From positions 1-8,422 of the forward strand of contig NHIV01000008.1 of NCBI GenBank assembly GCA_002170735.1: DNA of 8,422 nt, given 5' to 3'. This DNA comes from a bacterium TMED198 (GTDB taxonomy: Bacteria; Fidelibacterota; Marinisomatia; SCGC-AAA003-L08; D37C17). The notes under the pieces are model-generated. The model saw only the letters and a list, made by a program, of their open reading frames with translations, did not search any database and was not told the origin of the DNA. Shown in pieces: positions 1 through 5,904 of the stretch. The position numbers were made by a program, and so were the translations under genes. Every line of letters begins with the position of its first letter. Within the stretch, counting starts at the first letter, position 1.

Positions 1-76
1 GAGAGGGAGTCGAACCCCCACGCCCTAGAGCACTGGTTCCTAAGACCAGCGTGTCTACCAATTTCACCATCGCGGC
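1..76 (-). tRNA. tRNA-Leu (anticodon UAG), 3' end cut by window edge
   Basis: Read on the minus strand, the sequence begins GCCGCGA (76-70, 5' acceptor strand) and continues through a D-arm with TTGGTAGACAC. The anticodon arm is CTGGT-CTTAGGA-ACCAG, so the anticodon is UAG, reading CUA and other CUN leucine codons. A long class II variable arm follows (GCTCTAGGGC region), then a T-arm GGGGG-TTCGACT-CCCTC. Only TC of the 3' acceptor strand is inside the window; the expected GCGGC and any encoded CCA lie beyond base 1. The class II variable arm and the UAG anticodon make the leucine identity firm. It lies 51 nt downstream of the DUF503-like gene on the same strand. Confidence 0.96.
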
Positions 77-127
77 AATTCGTGAAATTTATAAAAAAAT
101 ATTCTTAAAACTAGGAAATTTAATTTA

Positions 128-439
128 TTAACCTATTTTGTGCTTAATAAATTCTAATTCATAGTTAGAAAGCATTGCTTTTCCAATTAAAATCTGTTCA
201 GATGATAATAAAATTTTTTTAAAAATTGAATCTAAGGTTTTCAAGTCTTTGGAGATATGAACCACCTGAATTGTTGCTGTCTGCCACTTTTCAGTTTCGC
301 CAATTTCAGAAACAGAAACTTGGAATTTATTAATTAACTTTGATTTTAAGCTATTTACTACTGATCTCTTATTTTTTTTTGAATGAGAATGCGGAATAAA
401 AATAAAGAGAGTAAGAACAGCAATTATTGATTTAGTCAA
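128..439 (-). CDS. DUF503 / YlxP-like small protein, TTG start
   Basis: This 103-aa protein matches the DUF503 (YlxP-like) pattern across its first 80 residues. It has an N-terminal beta strand (SIIAVLTLFIFIP, 4-16), then HSHSKKNKRSVVNSLKSKL (17-35), the FQVSVSEIGE strand (39-48) and WQTATIQVV (52-60). The family is small (about 90-100 aa) and its role is poorly defined. In many bacteria the gene lies in the nusA-infB-rbfA region, which has led to suggestions of a link to translation or ribosome maturation; none of those neighbours is seen here. The start is TTG at 439-437. No ATG occurs early enough, and this TTG lies 10 nt after AGGA (453-450) and gives the conserved N-terminus. The gene follows the 60-aa gene by 21 nt and is probably cotranscribed. 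Family call firm, function unknown. Confidence 0.85.
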   Translation of the reverse strand: MTKSIIAVLTLFIFIPHSHSKKNKRSVVNSLKSKLINKFQVSVSEIGETEKWQTATIQVVHISKDLKTLDSIFKKILLSSEQILIGKAMLSNYELEFIKHKIG

Positions 440-460
440 AAGTGTTAAATCCTAAGTTAA

Positions 461-643
461 TTAGGAAAAGTCTATTTCAAATTTACCTTGAAATAAACTC
501 AATATTTCTCTTGAAAGATAATTAGGGTACTGTCCATTTCTTCTTTCTTTTATTTGGTTGCAAACCTTATACCATTCTTTCTCAGATTTTGTTTTCAATA
601 ACTGAGTTTTTTCTTCTTCAGTCAGTTTCATGGTTTCATTCAT
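461..643 (-). CDS. Small protein of unknown function (60 aa)
   Basis: This is a 60-residue soluble, charged protein with no signal peptide or membrane segment. Its centre reads KSEKEWYKVCNQIKERRNG (residues 18-36), followed by QYPNYLSREILSLF (38-51). The shape is a short helix with W-Y-x-V-C-x-x-I-K-x-x-R, then a G-x-YP turn, then a second helix. I recall similar short W…C…IK…R…G…YP proteins from environmental bacteria and marine phages, but cannot name a family. The start ATG (643-641) is preceded by AGGA at 655-652 with 8-nt spacing. A second in-frame ATG at codon 5 has a poorer 13-nt spacing. It is the first gene of a probable two-gene unit with the DUF503-like gene, transcribed away from the K+ channel. 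The good ribosome-binding site and non-random composition support a real gene. Confidence 0.7.
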   Translation of the reverse strand: MNETMKLTEEEKTQLLKTKSEKEWYKVCNQIKERRNGQYPNYLSREILSLFQGKFEIDFS

Positions 644-657
644 TTCCTATATCCTGT

Positions 658-687
658 TTGATAATATATTTTTTTATTAAAAATAAT
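658..687 (+). promoter_or_regulatory. Candidate sigma70-type promoter for the K+ channel unit
   Basis: TTGATA at 658-663 (5 of 6 match to TTGACA) is followed, after 18 nt, by AATAAT at 682-687 (5 of 6 match to TATAAT). This would place the transcript start near 694, some 20-25 nt before the channel ATG. In such AT-rich DNA, -10-like hexamers are frequent, so this is a weak candidate. Confidence 0.3.
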
Positions 688-697
688 CTAATTAATG

Positions 698-711
698 TTA
701 ATTTAAATTAA
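698..711. repeat. Perfect 14-bp AT palindrome in divergent intergenic region
   Basis: TTAATTTAAATTAA equals its own reverse complement. It ends 5 bp before the K+ channel start codon, so it could be an operator-like site for either divergent unit. It is pure A/T in an AT-rich region, where chance palindromes are not rare. Confidence 0.3.
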
Positions 712-716
712 TAACT

Positions 717-1844
717 ATGCAACTTAAATCTAAGTTAAATAATATTATAGATAGTCCTGTTTTCAGAGGAACAACCCTTTTATTTGCAATTTGGGCTGTT
801 GGTTCAATCTCAGTCTATTACTTTGAGAATAAAACATTTTCAACATTCCAAGATGCATTCTGGTGGACAATAGTAACAATTACAACCGTTGGATATGGAG
901 ATATTTCTCCTAGTAGTCCAGCAGGAAGAATTATTGCCGTAGGATTAATGTTTTCAGGGATTGGGATTGTCGCAGCTTTAACAGGTTCAATTAGTTCTAT
1001 AATAACAACAAAAAAAATAATGGAAGGTAAAGGTTTGGAAAAGTTAAACATAAAAAACCATATTATTATATGTGGTTGGAATGGTATTATTGAGAAAATA
1101 TTAAATTCTATTTCAATAATTTCATCTGAAGATAATCGACAAGTTAATCTGGTTCTAATTAACAATCTTACTGAAGAAAAAATTCAGGGTATTTTAGCTA
1201 AACATGAAAAATTAAAAATACAATTTGTAAGAGGAGAACAAGTAACTGAGCCAATATTGAATAAGGCAAACGTTAAAGAAGCTCAATCAGCTATTGTAAT
1301 TTCAGAAGATACTGATGTAAACTCAGATGATAAAACAATTTTAACGACTCTAACAATTAAAAATATTTCTCCTAATCTTAAAGTTATAGCGTATGTCAAT
1401 CAATCCGATAAAATTTCATACTTAAAGAGAGCTAATGTAGATGAAGTTATTCTTGCAAATGATTATGAAACATTTATGGCTGTCACTCATGTTATGGAAC
1501 CTGGTGTTCCACAGGCAGTGAATCAGCTACTTGATATAGAGTCTCCAAAAAGATTTAAGAGTGAAGCTATTCCTAAATCAATGATTGGAAAAACATTTAA
1601 GGATTTAAGTGATTATTATAAAAATGAAAATCAATCTCTTTGTATTGGTCTTTTTACCGAATCACATAATGTAGGATTTTCTGACTTTTTATCTTCTGAT
1701 ATCGATGCACTTGATGCTTTTATTGAAAAAAAATTAAGAGCTGCAGGAAAGTCATTAAGTGAAGAGAATAAGGTTAATCTGAATCTAAATCCACAAAATG
1801 ACTATATAATTAAAGAAAGTGAAGGAGCTATTTTAATACCATGA
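717..1844 (+). CDS. MthK-like two-TM potassium channel with RCK domain
   Basis: This is a ligand-gated-type K+ channel of the inner membrane, 375 aa. The order is TM1 (about 18-36), pore helix (about 44-57), selectivity filter TTVGYGD (56-62) and TM2 (about 71-97). It has no voltage-sensor segments. The cytoplasmic RCK/TrkA-N Rossmann-like domain (about 113-240) begins HIIICGWNG, close to the ICGW start of the MthK RCK domain. Strand-end features such as QFVRGE, LNKANVKEAQSAIVISED and RANVDEVI are also typical. A TrkA-C-like part follows (about 278-375) with an unusual roughly 30-residue acidic/amphipathic stretch (about 318-348, GFSDFLSSDID…). Four such subunits would form the pore and gating ring; in the family, Ca2+ or nucleotides gate through RCK. 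The start at 717 has no obvious Shine-Dalgarno sequence. The stop overlaps the next gene's start (ATGA), so the two are translationally coupled. The gating ligand cannot be read from the sequence. Confidence 0.93.
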   Translation: MQLKSKLNNIIDSPVFRGTTLLFAIWAVGSISVYYFENKTFSTFQDAFWWTIVTITTVGYGDISPSSPAGRIIAVGLMFSGIGIVAALTGSISSIITTKKIMEGKGLEKLNIKNHIIICGWNGIIEKILNSISIISSEDNRQVNLVLINNLTEEKIQGILAKHEKLKIQFVRGEQVTEPILNKANVKEAQSAIVISEDTDVNSDDKTILTTLTIKNISPNLKVIAYVNQSDKISYLKRANVDEVILANDYETFMAVTHVMEPGVPQAVNQLLDIESPKRFKSEAIPKSMIGKTFKDLSDYYKNENQSLCIGLFTESHNVGFSDFLSSDIDALDAFIEKKLRAAGKSLSEENKVNLNLNPQNDYIIKESEGAILIP

Positions 1845-2341
1845 AACAGTACCTAGATAAGCTAAATAAATTTCAAATTTTTAATTCCCTAAATTCTAAT
1901 GAAATAAAATTATTTCATGAAAATATGGAGCTCAAAATATTTTCTTCTAATTCTACTATAGTTAATGAGGGGGATGATGGCGAGAGCTTATTGTTCTTGC
2001 TATCAGGAGAAGTAATTATAACTAAAGCTTTGACCCTACTAACAAGTCAATCCAATGTTGACAATAGAGAGAAAACAATGGATAAAGTATCAGGAGAAGT
2101 ATCCTTTGGGGAAATGTCCATGTTCTCAAAAAATGATAAGCGAACAGCTACAATTTCTGCAAAAGAAAACTGTGAAATTGGTTTTCTCGATCAAGAAAAA
2201 TTCTGGAAAGTTTGTGAAAAAAATCCAAATATTGGATTTATCGTTATGAAAAATATTGGAAAATTATTAGTAAATAATTTGAACAGGACAAACAACCAAG
2301 TTTTAAAACTTACAACTGCTCTAGGGTTAATGCTTGACTAA
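1841..2341 (+). CDS. Free-standing cyclic-nucleotide-binding domain protein
   Basis: This 166-aa protein is essentially one CRP/PKA-type cNMP-binding beta-roll with flanking helices. The N-terminal helix region (LDKLNKFQIFNSLNSNEI) is followed by beta-roll strands with NEGDDGESLLFLLSGEV (42-58). The phosphate-binding cassette is FGEMSMFSKNDKRTATI (89-105). E91 and R101 are exactly 10 apart, as are E72 and R82 of E. coli CRP, so the site looks competent for a cyclic nucleotide. Strand CEIGFLDQEKFWKVC and a C-terminal helix complete the fold. There is no helix-turn-helix, enzymatic or membrane domain, so it is not a transcription factor of CRP type. Its ATG lies within the channel's ATGA overlap, which points to a soluble regulatory partner of the channel (inference). 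A loop of about 20 residues (64-84) separates the roll from the cassette. It ends 5 bp from the convergent rseP stop. Confidence 0.88.
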   Translation: MKQYLDKLNKFQIFNSLNSNEIKLFHENMELKIFSSNSTIVNEGDDGESLLFLLSGEVIITKALTLLTSQSNVDNREKTMDKVSGEVSFGEMSMFSKNDKRTATISAKENCEIGFLDQEKFWKVCEKNPNIGFIVMKNIGKLLVNNLNRTNNQVLKLTTALGLMLD

Positions 2342-2346
2342 CAACA

Positions 2347-3417
2347 TTATAAATTGGCTAGATCATTGTAGACTACAAAAATTATTAACACCATCAACAA
2401 TATAGCACCTACTTTTTGAAAGTTTAGTTTAAACTTAGTTGAAAGCTCTTTTCGTCTAAGCCCTTCTACAGCTGAAATTAGTACATGACCTCCATCAAGG
2501 GCCGGAAGAGGCATAATATTAATAATACCCAAGTTAATACTCAATATAGCCATTAAATTAAGTAGAGCTCCAAAGCCAATTTCTGAAGCTTGTCCACTAA
2601 CTTTAGCAATCATTATTGGACCGCCTAGCCCTGAAAGTGGTACTGTCCCTTTAACTAAGCATATAAAGGAGCCAAGTGTTTTATCAAACCAAAATTTTGT
2701 TGTTTCAAAGCCTAGTTTAAATGCTCTAAATAAATTAATTTCAGATGTTGTAGTTATTGGAAAGATACCAATCCTACCTATATTGATAAATTCATAATCG
2801 ACTATGTCACTGTAACTATCAATAATAATTCTTGACTGCTTCAGGACTCCATTGCTTTCCCAAATAATTTCAACATCCTTGCCAGGACTTGATGAAATAT
2901 AAGTTGACATTTTATTCCATGCATCTTTACCATTAAATTTATTTCCATCAATAGATAAAATTTTATCATTTTCAACTATGCCAATGCTATCAGCAGGAAA
3001 TGTTGGAACTACTCCACTAACAATTGCCTCTTCACCAATAATTTTTTCTCCAGTAGAAAAGTGTGATAAAGAAAAAATTATAATAGCTAATAGAAAGTTC
3101 ATAATAACTCCGGCTGACATAACCCAAATTTTTTCCAAAGCATTTTTTGATCTTAACTCATCAGGTGCGCCGGTAGAAGATGTATCCATACTCTCATCAA
3201 TTGCACCAGCAAGTTTTACATATCCCCCGAATGGAAACAATCCAAGGCCATACTCCGTCCCTTTGTAGGTTTTATTAATTCCAAGTCCAAAGAAATTAAA
3301 TCCTAAATAAAATTTTTCAACTCTAACTCCCACAGATCTTGCGGCTAAATAATGACCAAGCTCATGAACAAAAACTAAAACTCCAATAACAAATAAAAAT
3401 GATAATATGGTAGTCAT
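2347..3417 (-). CDS. rseP: RseP-type site-2 intramembrane zinc metalloprotease
   Basis: This 356-aa polytopic inner-membrane protease of the M50/S2P family cuts transmembrane anti-sigma factors or signal-peptide remnants. TM1 carries the zinc-binding HELGH (H18, E19, H22). GLFPFGGYVKLAG (59-71) is the conserved membrane-associated beta motif, and a second TM follows at about 100-118 (MSAGVIMNFLLAI). A single PDZ domain spans about 128-200 (VVPTFPADSIGIVENDKILSIDG). The C-terminal TM has NIMPLPALDGGHV (300-312), whose D308 is the third zinc ligand, and a last TM (about 335-352). E. coli RseP is about 450 aa with two PDZ domains, so this is the shorter one-PDZ form common outside the gammaproteobacteria. 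The start is strong: AAGGAG (3433-3428) lies 10 nt upstream and the ATG shares one base with the dxr stop (TAATG). It is the last gene of the operon; the product's cellular target is not identifiable here. Confidence 0.95.
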   Translation of the reverse strand: MTTILSFLFVIGVLVFVHELGHYLAARSVGVRVEKFYLGFNFFGLGINKTYKGTEYGLGLFPFGGYVKLAGAIDESMDTSSTGAPDELRSKNALEKIWVMSAGVIMNFLLAIIIFSLSHFSTGEKIIGEEAIVSGVVPTFPADSIGIVENDKILSIDGNKFNGKDAWNKMSTYISSSPGKDVEIIWESNGVLKQSRIIIDSYSDIVDYEFINIGRIGIFPITTTSEINLFRAFKLGFETTKFWFDKTLGSFICLVKGTVPLSGLGGPIMIAKVSGQASEIGFGALLNLMAILSINLGIINIMPLPALDGGHVLISAVEGLRRKELSTKFKLNFQKVGAILLMVLIIFVVYNDLANL

Positions 3418-4565
3418 TAACTAATTTCTCCTTTTATAAAATTCTTAGTCCAATCTATTAACATTTTAATTTTTTCTAAATCTAAACTATTAATTGGATC
3501 ATGCCTTTCCATTGCTTTTTCTATAATGTTGGGTATATCAATATAAGAAACTTTATCACTAAGGAATGCATATACTGTTTCATCATTTGCAACATTCATA
3601 ACCGTACAATAAGACTCTGCACTCCGCATTGCTTCATAGGCTAATTTAATACACTTAAACTTTTCTAAATCAGGATCCTGGAAGTTAAGACTATTATATT
3701 TTTGAAAATTTAAACTTGGATTTATACCATTTTCAATATGAGATGGATAGGTAAGTGCGTATTGGATTGGGATCTTCATATCGGGGACCCCTAACTGTGC
3801 TTTAATAGAACAATCTTTAAACTCAACCATGGAATGAATAACAGACTCAGGATGAACTATAATCTTAATTTGATCATTGGAAACATCAAACAACCACTTA
3901 GTTTCAATTACCTCTAGGCCTTTATTCATCATTGTAGAAGAGTCAATGGTAATTTTCTTTCCCATCTCCCAATTTGGGTGATTTAATGCCATGGCCTTTG
4001 TTATATTTTTAAACTCTGATTTTTTAAAAGTTCTAAATGGTCCACCAGAGCCTGTTAAAATAATATTTTTAATATCCTCAATCTTTTCGCCTCTCAAACA
4101 TTGCCATATTGCGCTATGCTCACTATCAACTGGAAAAATTTTAGAACCATTCTTTTTTAGTATTTTTCTAATGTAAGAACCAGCCATAACCAAGCTCTCC
4201 TTATTAGCCAAAGCTATATCGATAGATTCCTCTGCTGCAAAAATAGTTGCCATTAGACCATGATAACCACTAATTGCGTTAACGCATATATCAACCTTTG
4301 TCCTTGCCGCCATCTCTAGGCCTTCAATGCCTGATAATAATTCTATTGATTTATCATTTATGCTTTCTTTCAATCTTTTATGATTTTCTGAGTCAACTAA
4401 ACAAACTATTTTAGGTTTAAACAATTTAATTTGTTGTAATAACTCTAAATCATTGGAATTAGCTAATAAGTATTTAACTGAAAATTGATTTTTTAGATTT
4501 TTTACAATCTCTAAAGTTTGTTTTCCTATTGAACCTGTCGATCCTAGAATACCTAATGATTTCAT
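3417..4565 (-). CDS. dxr: 1-deoxy-D-xylulose 5-phosphate reductoisomerase
   Basis: Dxr (IspC) converts DXP to 2-C-methyl-D-erythritol 4-phosphate with NADPH, the committed step of the MEP isoprenoid pathway, in the cytoplasm. At 382 aa it is close to the usual length of about 390-400. The NADPH-binding GSTGSIG is at 8-14, with LANKESLV at 119-126. The metal site is PVDSEHSAI (D147, E149) plus NKGLEVIE (E218), matching E. coli D150, E152 and E231. The flexible active-site loop and phosphate pocket are seen in GSGGPFR (172-178), NHPNWEMGKKI (195-205, with H196) and GVPDMKIPIQYAL (259-271). Near the C-terminus, NVANDETVYAFL (324-335) corresponds to the NEVAV-like helix. The ATG overlaps the upstream gene's stop by 4 nt (ATGA) and has AGGA (4577-4574) 8 nt upstream. 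All key residues are intact. Confidence 0.97.
   Translation of the reverse strand: MKSLGILGSTGSIGKQTLEIVKNLKNQFSVKYLLANSNDLELLQQIKLFKPKIVCLVDSENHKRLKESINDKSIELLSGIEGLEMAARTKVDICVNAISGYHGLMATIFAAEESIDIALANKESLVMAGSYIRKILKKNGSKIFPVDSEHSAIWQCLRGEKIEDIKNIILTGSGGPFRTFKKSEFKNITKAMALNHPNWEMGKKITIDSSTMMNKGLEVIETKWLFDVSNDQIKIIVHPESVIHSMVEFKDCSIKAQLGVPDMKIPIQYALTYPSHIENGINPSLNFQKYNSLNFQDPDLEKFKCIKLAYEAMRSAESYCTVMNVANDETVYAFLSDKVSYIDIPNIIEKAMERHDPINSLDLEKIKMLIDWTKNFIKGEIS
3428..3433 (-). promoter_or_regulatory. Strong Shine-Dalgarno for rseP inside dxr
   Basis: AAGGAG on the minus strand lies within the last codons of dxr, 10 nt before the rseP ATG. It is the best ribosome-binding site in the operon and fixes the rseP start at the TAATG overlap. 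Confidence 0.75.
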
Positions 4566-5143
4566 AATACTAATCCTAACTCCATAGAATAGGTTCTTCT
4601 ATAAATTGATGTATATCCAATTCCAAAATTAATAAATAGATCTTTGCTTAAATACAAAATAGAATTAATTGAAATTGATTTTTCAATGAAATTACGGTTA
4701 AATGAATAAATAAAATTTGTTAAAAAATGCCCTCCATGAAATTGATATAGGTTATTTAAGCCAATATTATACCACTTAACATTTATATGATTTTCTGTAG
4801 AATTTCTATGAACTCCAAACAAAAAACTAGAATATTTTGCTGAAAGCATTTCAAAACCTATTTTATATCCAAAAATATAGGAATTATAAAAATTATATCT
4901 TTTTTTATAGAATGAACTTGGACTAGAAAAATTAGCAGTTAAAAAAGTTTTTTTAGAAACTAAGTAATTCAAATTTATTAAAAGATCATCTCTATCTAAA
5001 TTATAAATATATCCAATTTGCAATATCAAATTATTATCTAAAATTATAGAGTTAATTTTTGTATTTGAATAAATAGGAATATTTCTTGAAGATGTACAAA
5101 AAATTATAGATATAAATAAAAATATTAAAAATAATGATTTTAT
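4562..5143 (-). CDS. Unknown exported, beta-strand-rich protein; probable ATA start
   Basis: I do not recognise this protein. The shortest conventional reading starts at TTG 5029 (155 aa, no signal). The same frame stays open upstream to a TAG at 5161-5159. The 38 added codons begin ATA-AAA-TCA and encode a lysine, then a hydrophobic run (LFLIFLFISIIFC), then a polar stretch (TSSRNIPIYSN). This resembles a Sec or lipoprotein signal, although the lipobox-like IIFC has an atypical Phe before the Cys. ATA (5143-5141) sits 5 nt after AGAGGA (5154-5149) and overlaps the lpxA stop as ATAA. I therefore take 193 aa as the likely gene; the start codon is unproven. The mature part is rich in Y/F/N/S with many alternating polar-hydrophobic strands (e.g. 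DLLINLNYLV, INSILYL, LFINFGIGY, YSMELGLVL). This suggests a small outer-membrane beta-barrel or surface protein (inference). It sits between lpxA and dxr and ends in an ATGA overlap with dxr. Confidence 0.6.
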   Translation of the reverse strand: MKSLFLIFLFISIIFCTSSRNIPIYSNTKINSIILDNNLILQIGYIYNLDRDDLLINLNYLVSKKTFLTANFSSPSSFYKKRYNFYNSYIFGYKIGFEMLSAKYSSFLFGVHRNSTENHINVKWYNIGLNNLYQFHGGHFLTNFIYSFNRNFIEKSISINSILYLSKDLFINFGIGYTSIYRRTYSMELGLVL

Positions 5144-5904
5144 ATCAGTCCTCTTTTGCTATTTTCTATGAAATTAATGATATCATCTATTTCACCAGAT
5201 GTTTCAAATTCACTTTTAATTTTTCTAACTGATTGACTAATGTTAAACTCTGATTTATAAATTAATTTATAGGCCTTTTTAATTTCATTAATTGATCTAG
5301 AAGAAAAATTATTTCTTCTAAGACCAATAGAGTTTAATCCTGAAAACTGTAGTGGCTCTCCATTTGCTAATATATAAGGAGGAACATCCTGAACAATTCT
5401 TAATCCTCCCCCAATAAAAGAAAATTTTCCAATTTTACAAAATTGGTGTATGGGTGTTAGGCCACCCACAACAGCATTATCATGTATTGCTACAAAACCA
5501 GCTGCCTGTACAGCATTAGCTAGAATAACATTATTTCCAATGTTACAATCATGTGCAATATGAACATATGCCATCAAATAACAATTATCACCAATCATCG
5601 TTATTGAATTTTCTTCTGTTGATCGATGTATAGTACAATATTCTCTTATTATATTATTATTACCAATTTTTACTTTAGACTTAATGGATTTACTAAATTT
5701 TATATCTTGAGGATCATCTCCAATAATCGCGCCAGTATGAATTTCACAATTATTACCAATTACAGTATTCTTTTTGATTAAAACATTATTAGCTATAGTG
5801 CAATTATCACCTATTGTAACATTTTCTTCAATAATTGAAAAAGCTCCAATTTCTGTATTTTTTCCAATACTAGATGCATCACTGATTAATCTATTATTTT
5901 TCAT
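5140..5904 (-). CDS. lpxA: UDP-N-acetylglucosamine O-acyltransferase (LpxA)
   Basis: LpxA transfers a 3-hydroxyacyl chain from ACP to the 3-OH of UDP-GlcNAc, the first step of lipid A synthesis, as a cytoplasmic trimer. At 254 aa it is close to E. coli's 262. The N-terminal two-thirds (about 10-180) are left-handed beta-helix hexapeptide repeats (IGxxxx, e.g. TVIGNNCEI, KIGNNNII). The active site is VHIAHDC with catalytic H118, matching E. coli H125 at a constant offset of 7. The same offset puts G166 at E. coli G173, the acyl-chain ruler residue, which favours a long (about C14) chain (inference). QDVPPYILANGEP and GLNSIGLRR follow, then the helical C-terminus ending SKRGLI. The ATG overlaps the lpxC-fabZ stop (ATGA) with no clear Shine-Dalgarno sequence, so translation is probably coupled. 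The TAA stop overlaps the proposed ATA start of the next gene. Confidence 0.97.
   Translation of the reverse strand: MKNNRLISDASSIGKNTEIGAFSIIEENVTIGDNCTIANNVLIKKNTVIGNNCEIHTGAIIGDDPQDIKFSKSIKSKVKIGNNNIIREYCTIHRSTEENSITMIGDNCYLMAYVHIAHDCNIGNNVILANAVQAAGFVAIHDNAVVGGLTPIHQFCKIGKFSFIGGGLRIVQDVPPYILANGEPLQFSGLNSIGLRRNNFSSRSINEIKKAYKLIYKSEFNISQSVRKIKSEFETSGEIDDIINFIENSKRGLI
5149..5154 (-). promoter_or_regulatory. Shine-Dalgarno deciding the ATA start of the unknown gene
   Basis: AGAGGA on the minus strand, in the last codons of lpxA, is followed 5 nt later by ATA-AAA (5143-5138). No ATG, GTG, TTG or CTG in the unknown gene's frame lies within reach of this site, which is why ATA is proposed. Confidence 0.5.

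Noticed and set aside
77..127. Terminator between the DUF503-like gene and the tRNA
   Set aside because: Only short A/T matches are present, with no GC-bearing stem followed by a T-run on the minus strand.
1020..1022. Internal ATG at channel codon 102 as a second start giving a soluble RCK subunit, as in MthK
   Set aside because: The upstream bases are A-rich with no Shine-Dalgarno sequence, so nothing in the sequence supports a second start.
818..1165. 115-codon open frame antisense to the K+ channel
   Set aside because: It lies wholly within a well-supported gene on the other strand, has no family resemblance, and is explained by AT-rich codon use.
2366..2378. TTGTA-GAC-TACAA hairpin just after the cNBD gene, possible terminator
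   Set aside because: The stem is only 5 bp and is not followed by a T-run on the plus strand. It lies in the conserved C-terminal coding region of rseP.
2978..3268. 96-codon plus-strand open frame inside rseP
   Set aside because: It is a shadow of the conserved rseP coding sequence (PDZ to GGYVKLAG region), with no independent support.
4562..5029. PagL- or LpxR-like lipid A modifying enzyme
   Set aside because: The location near lpxA is suggestive, but I could not find a convincing catalytic His/Ser arrangement of those families in the strand pattern.
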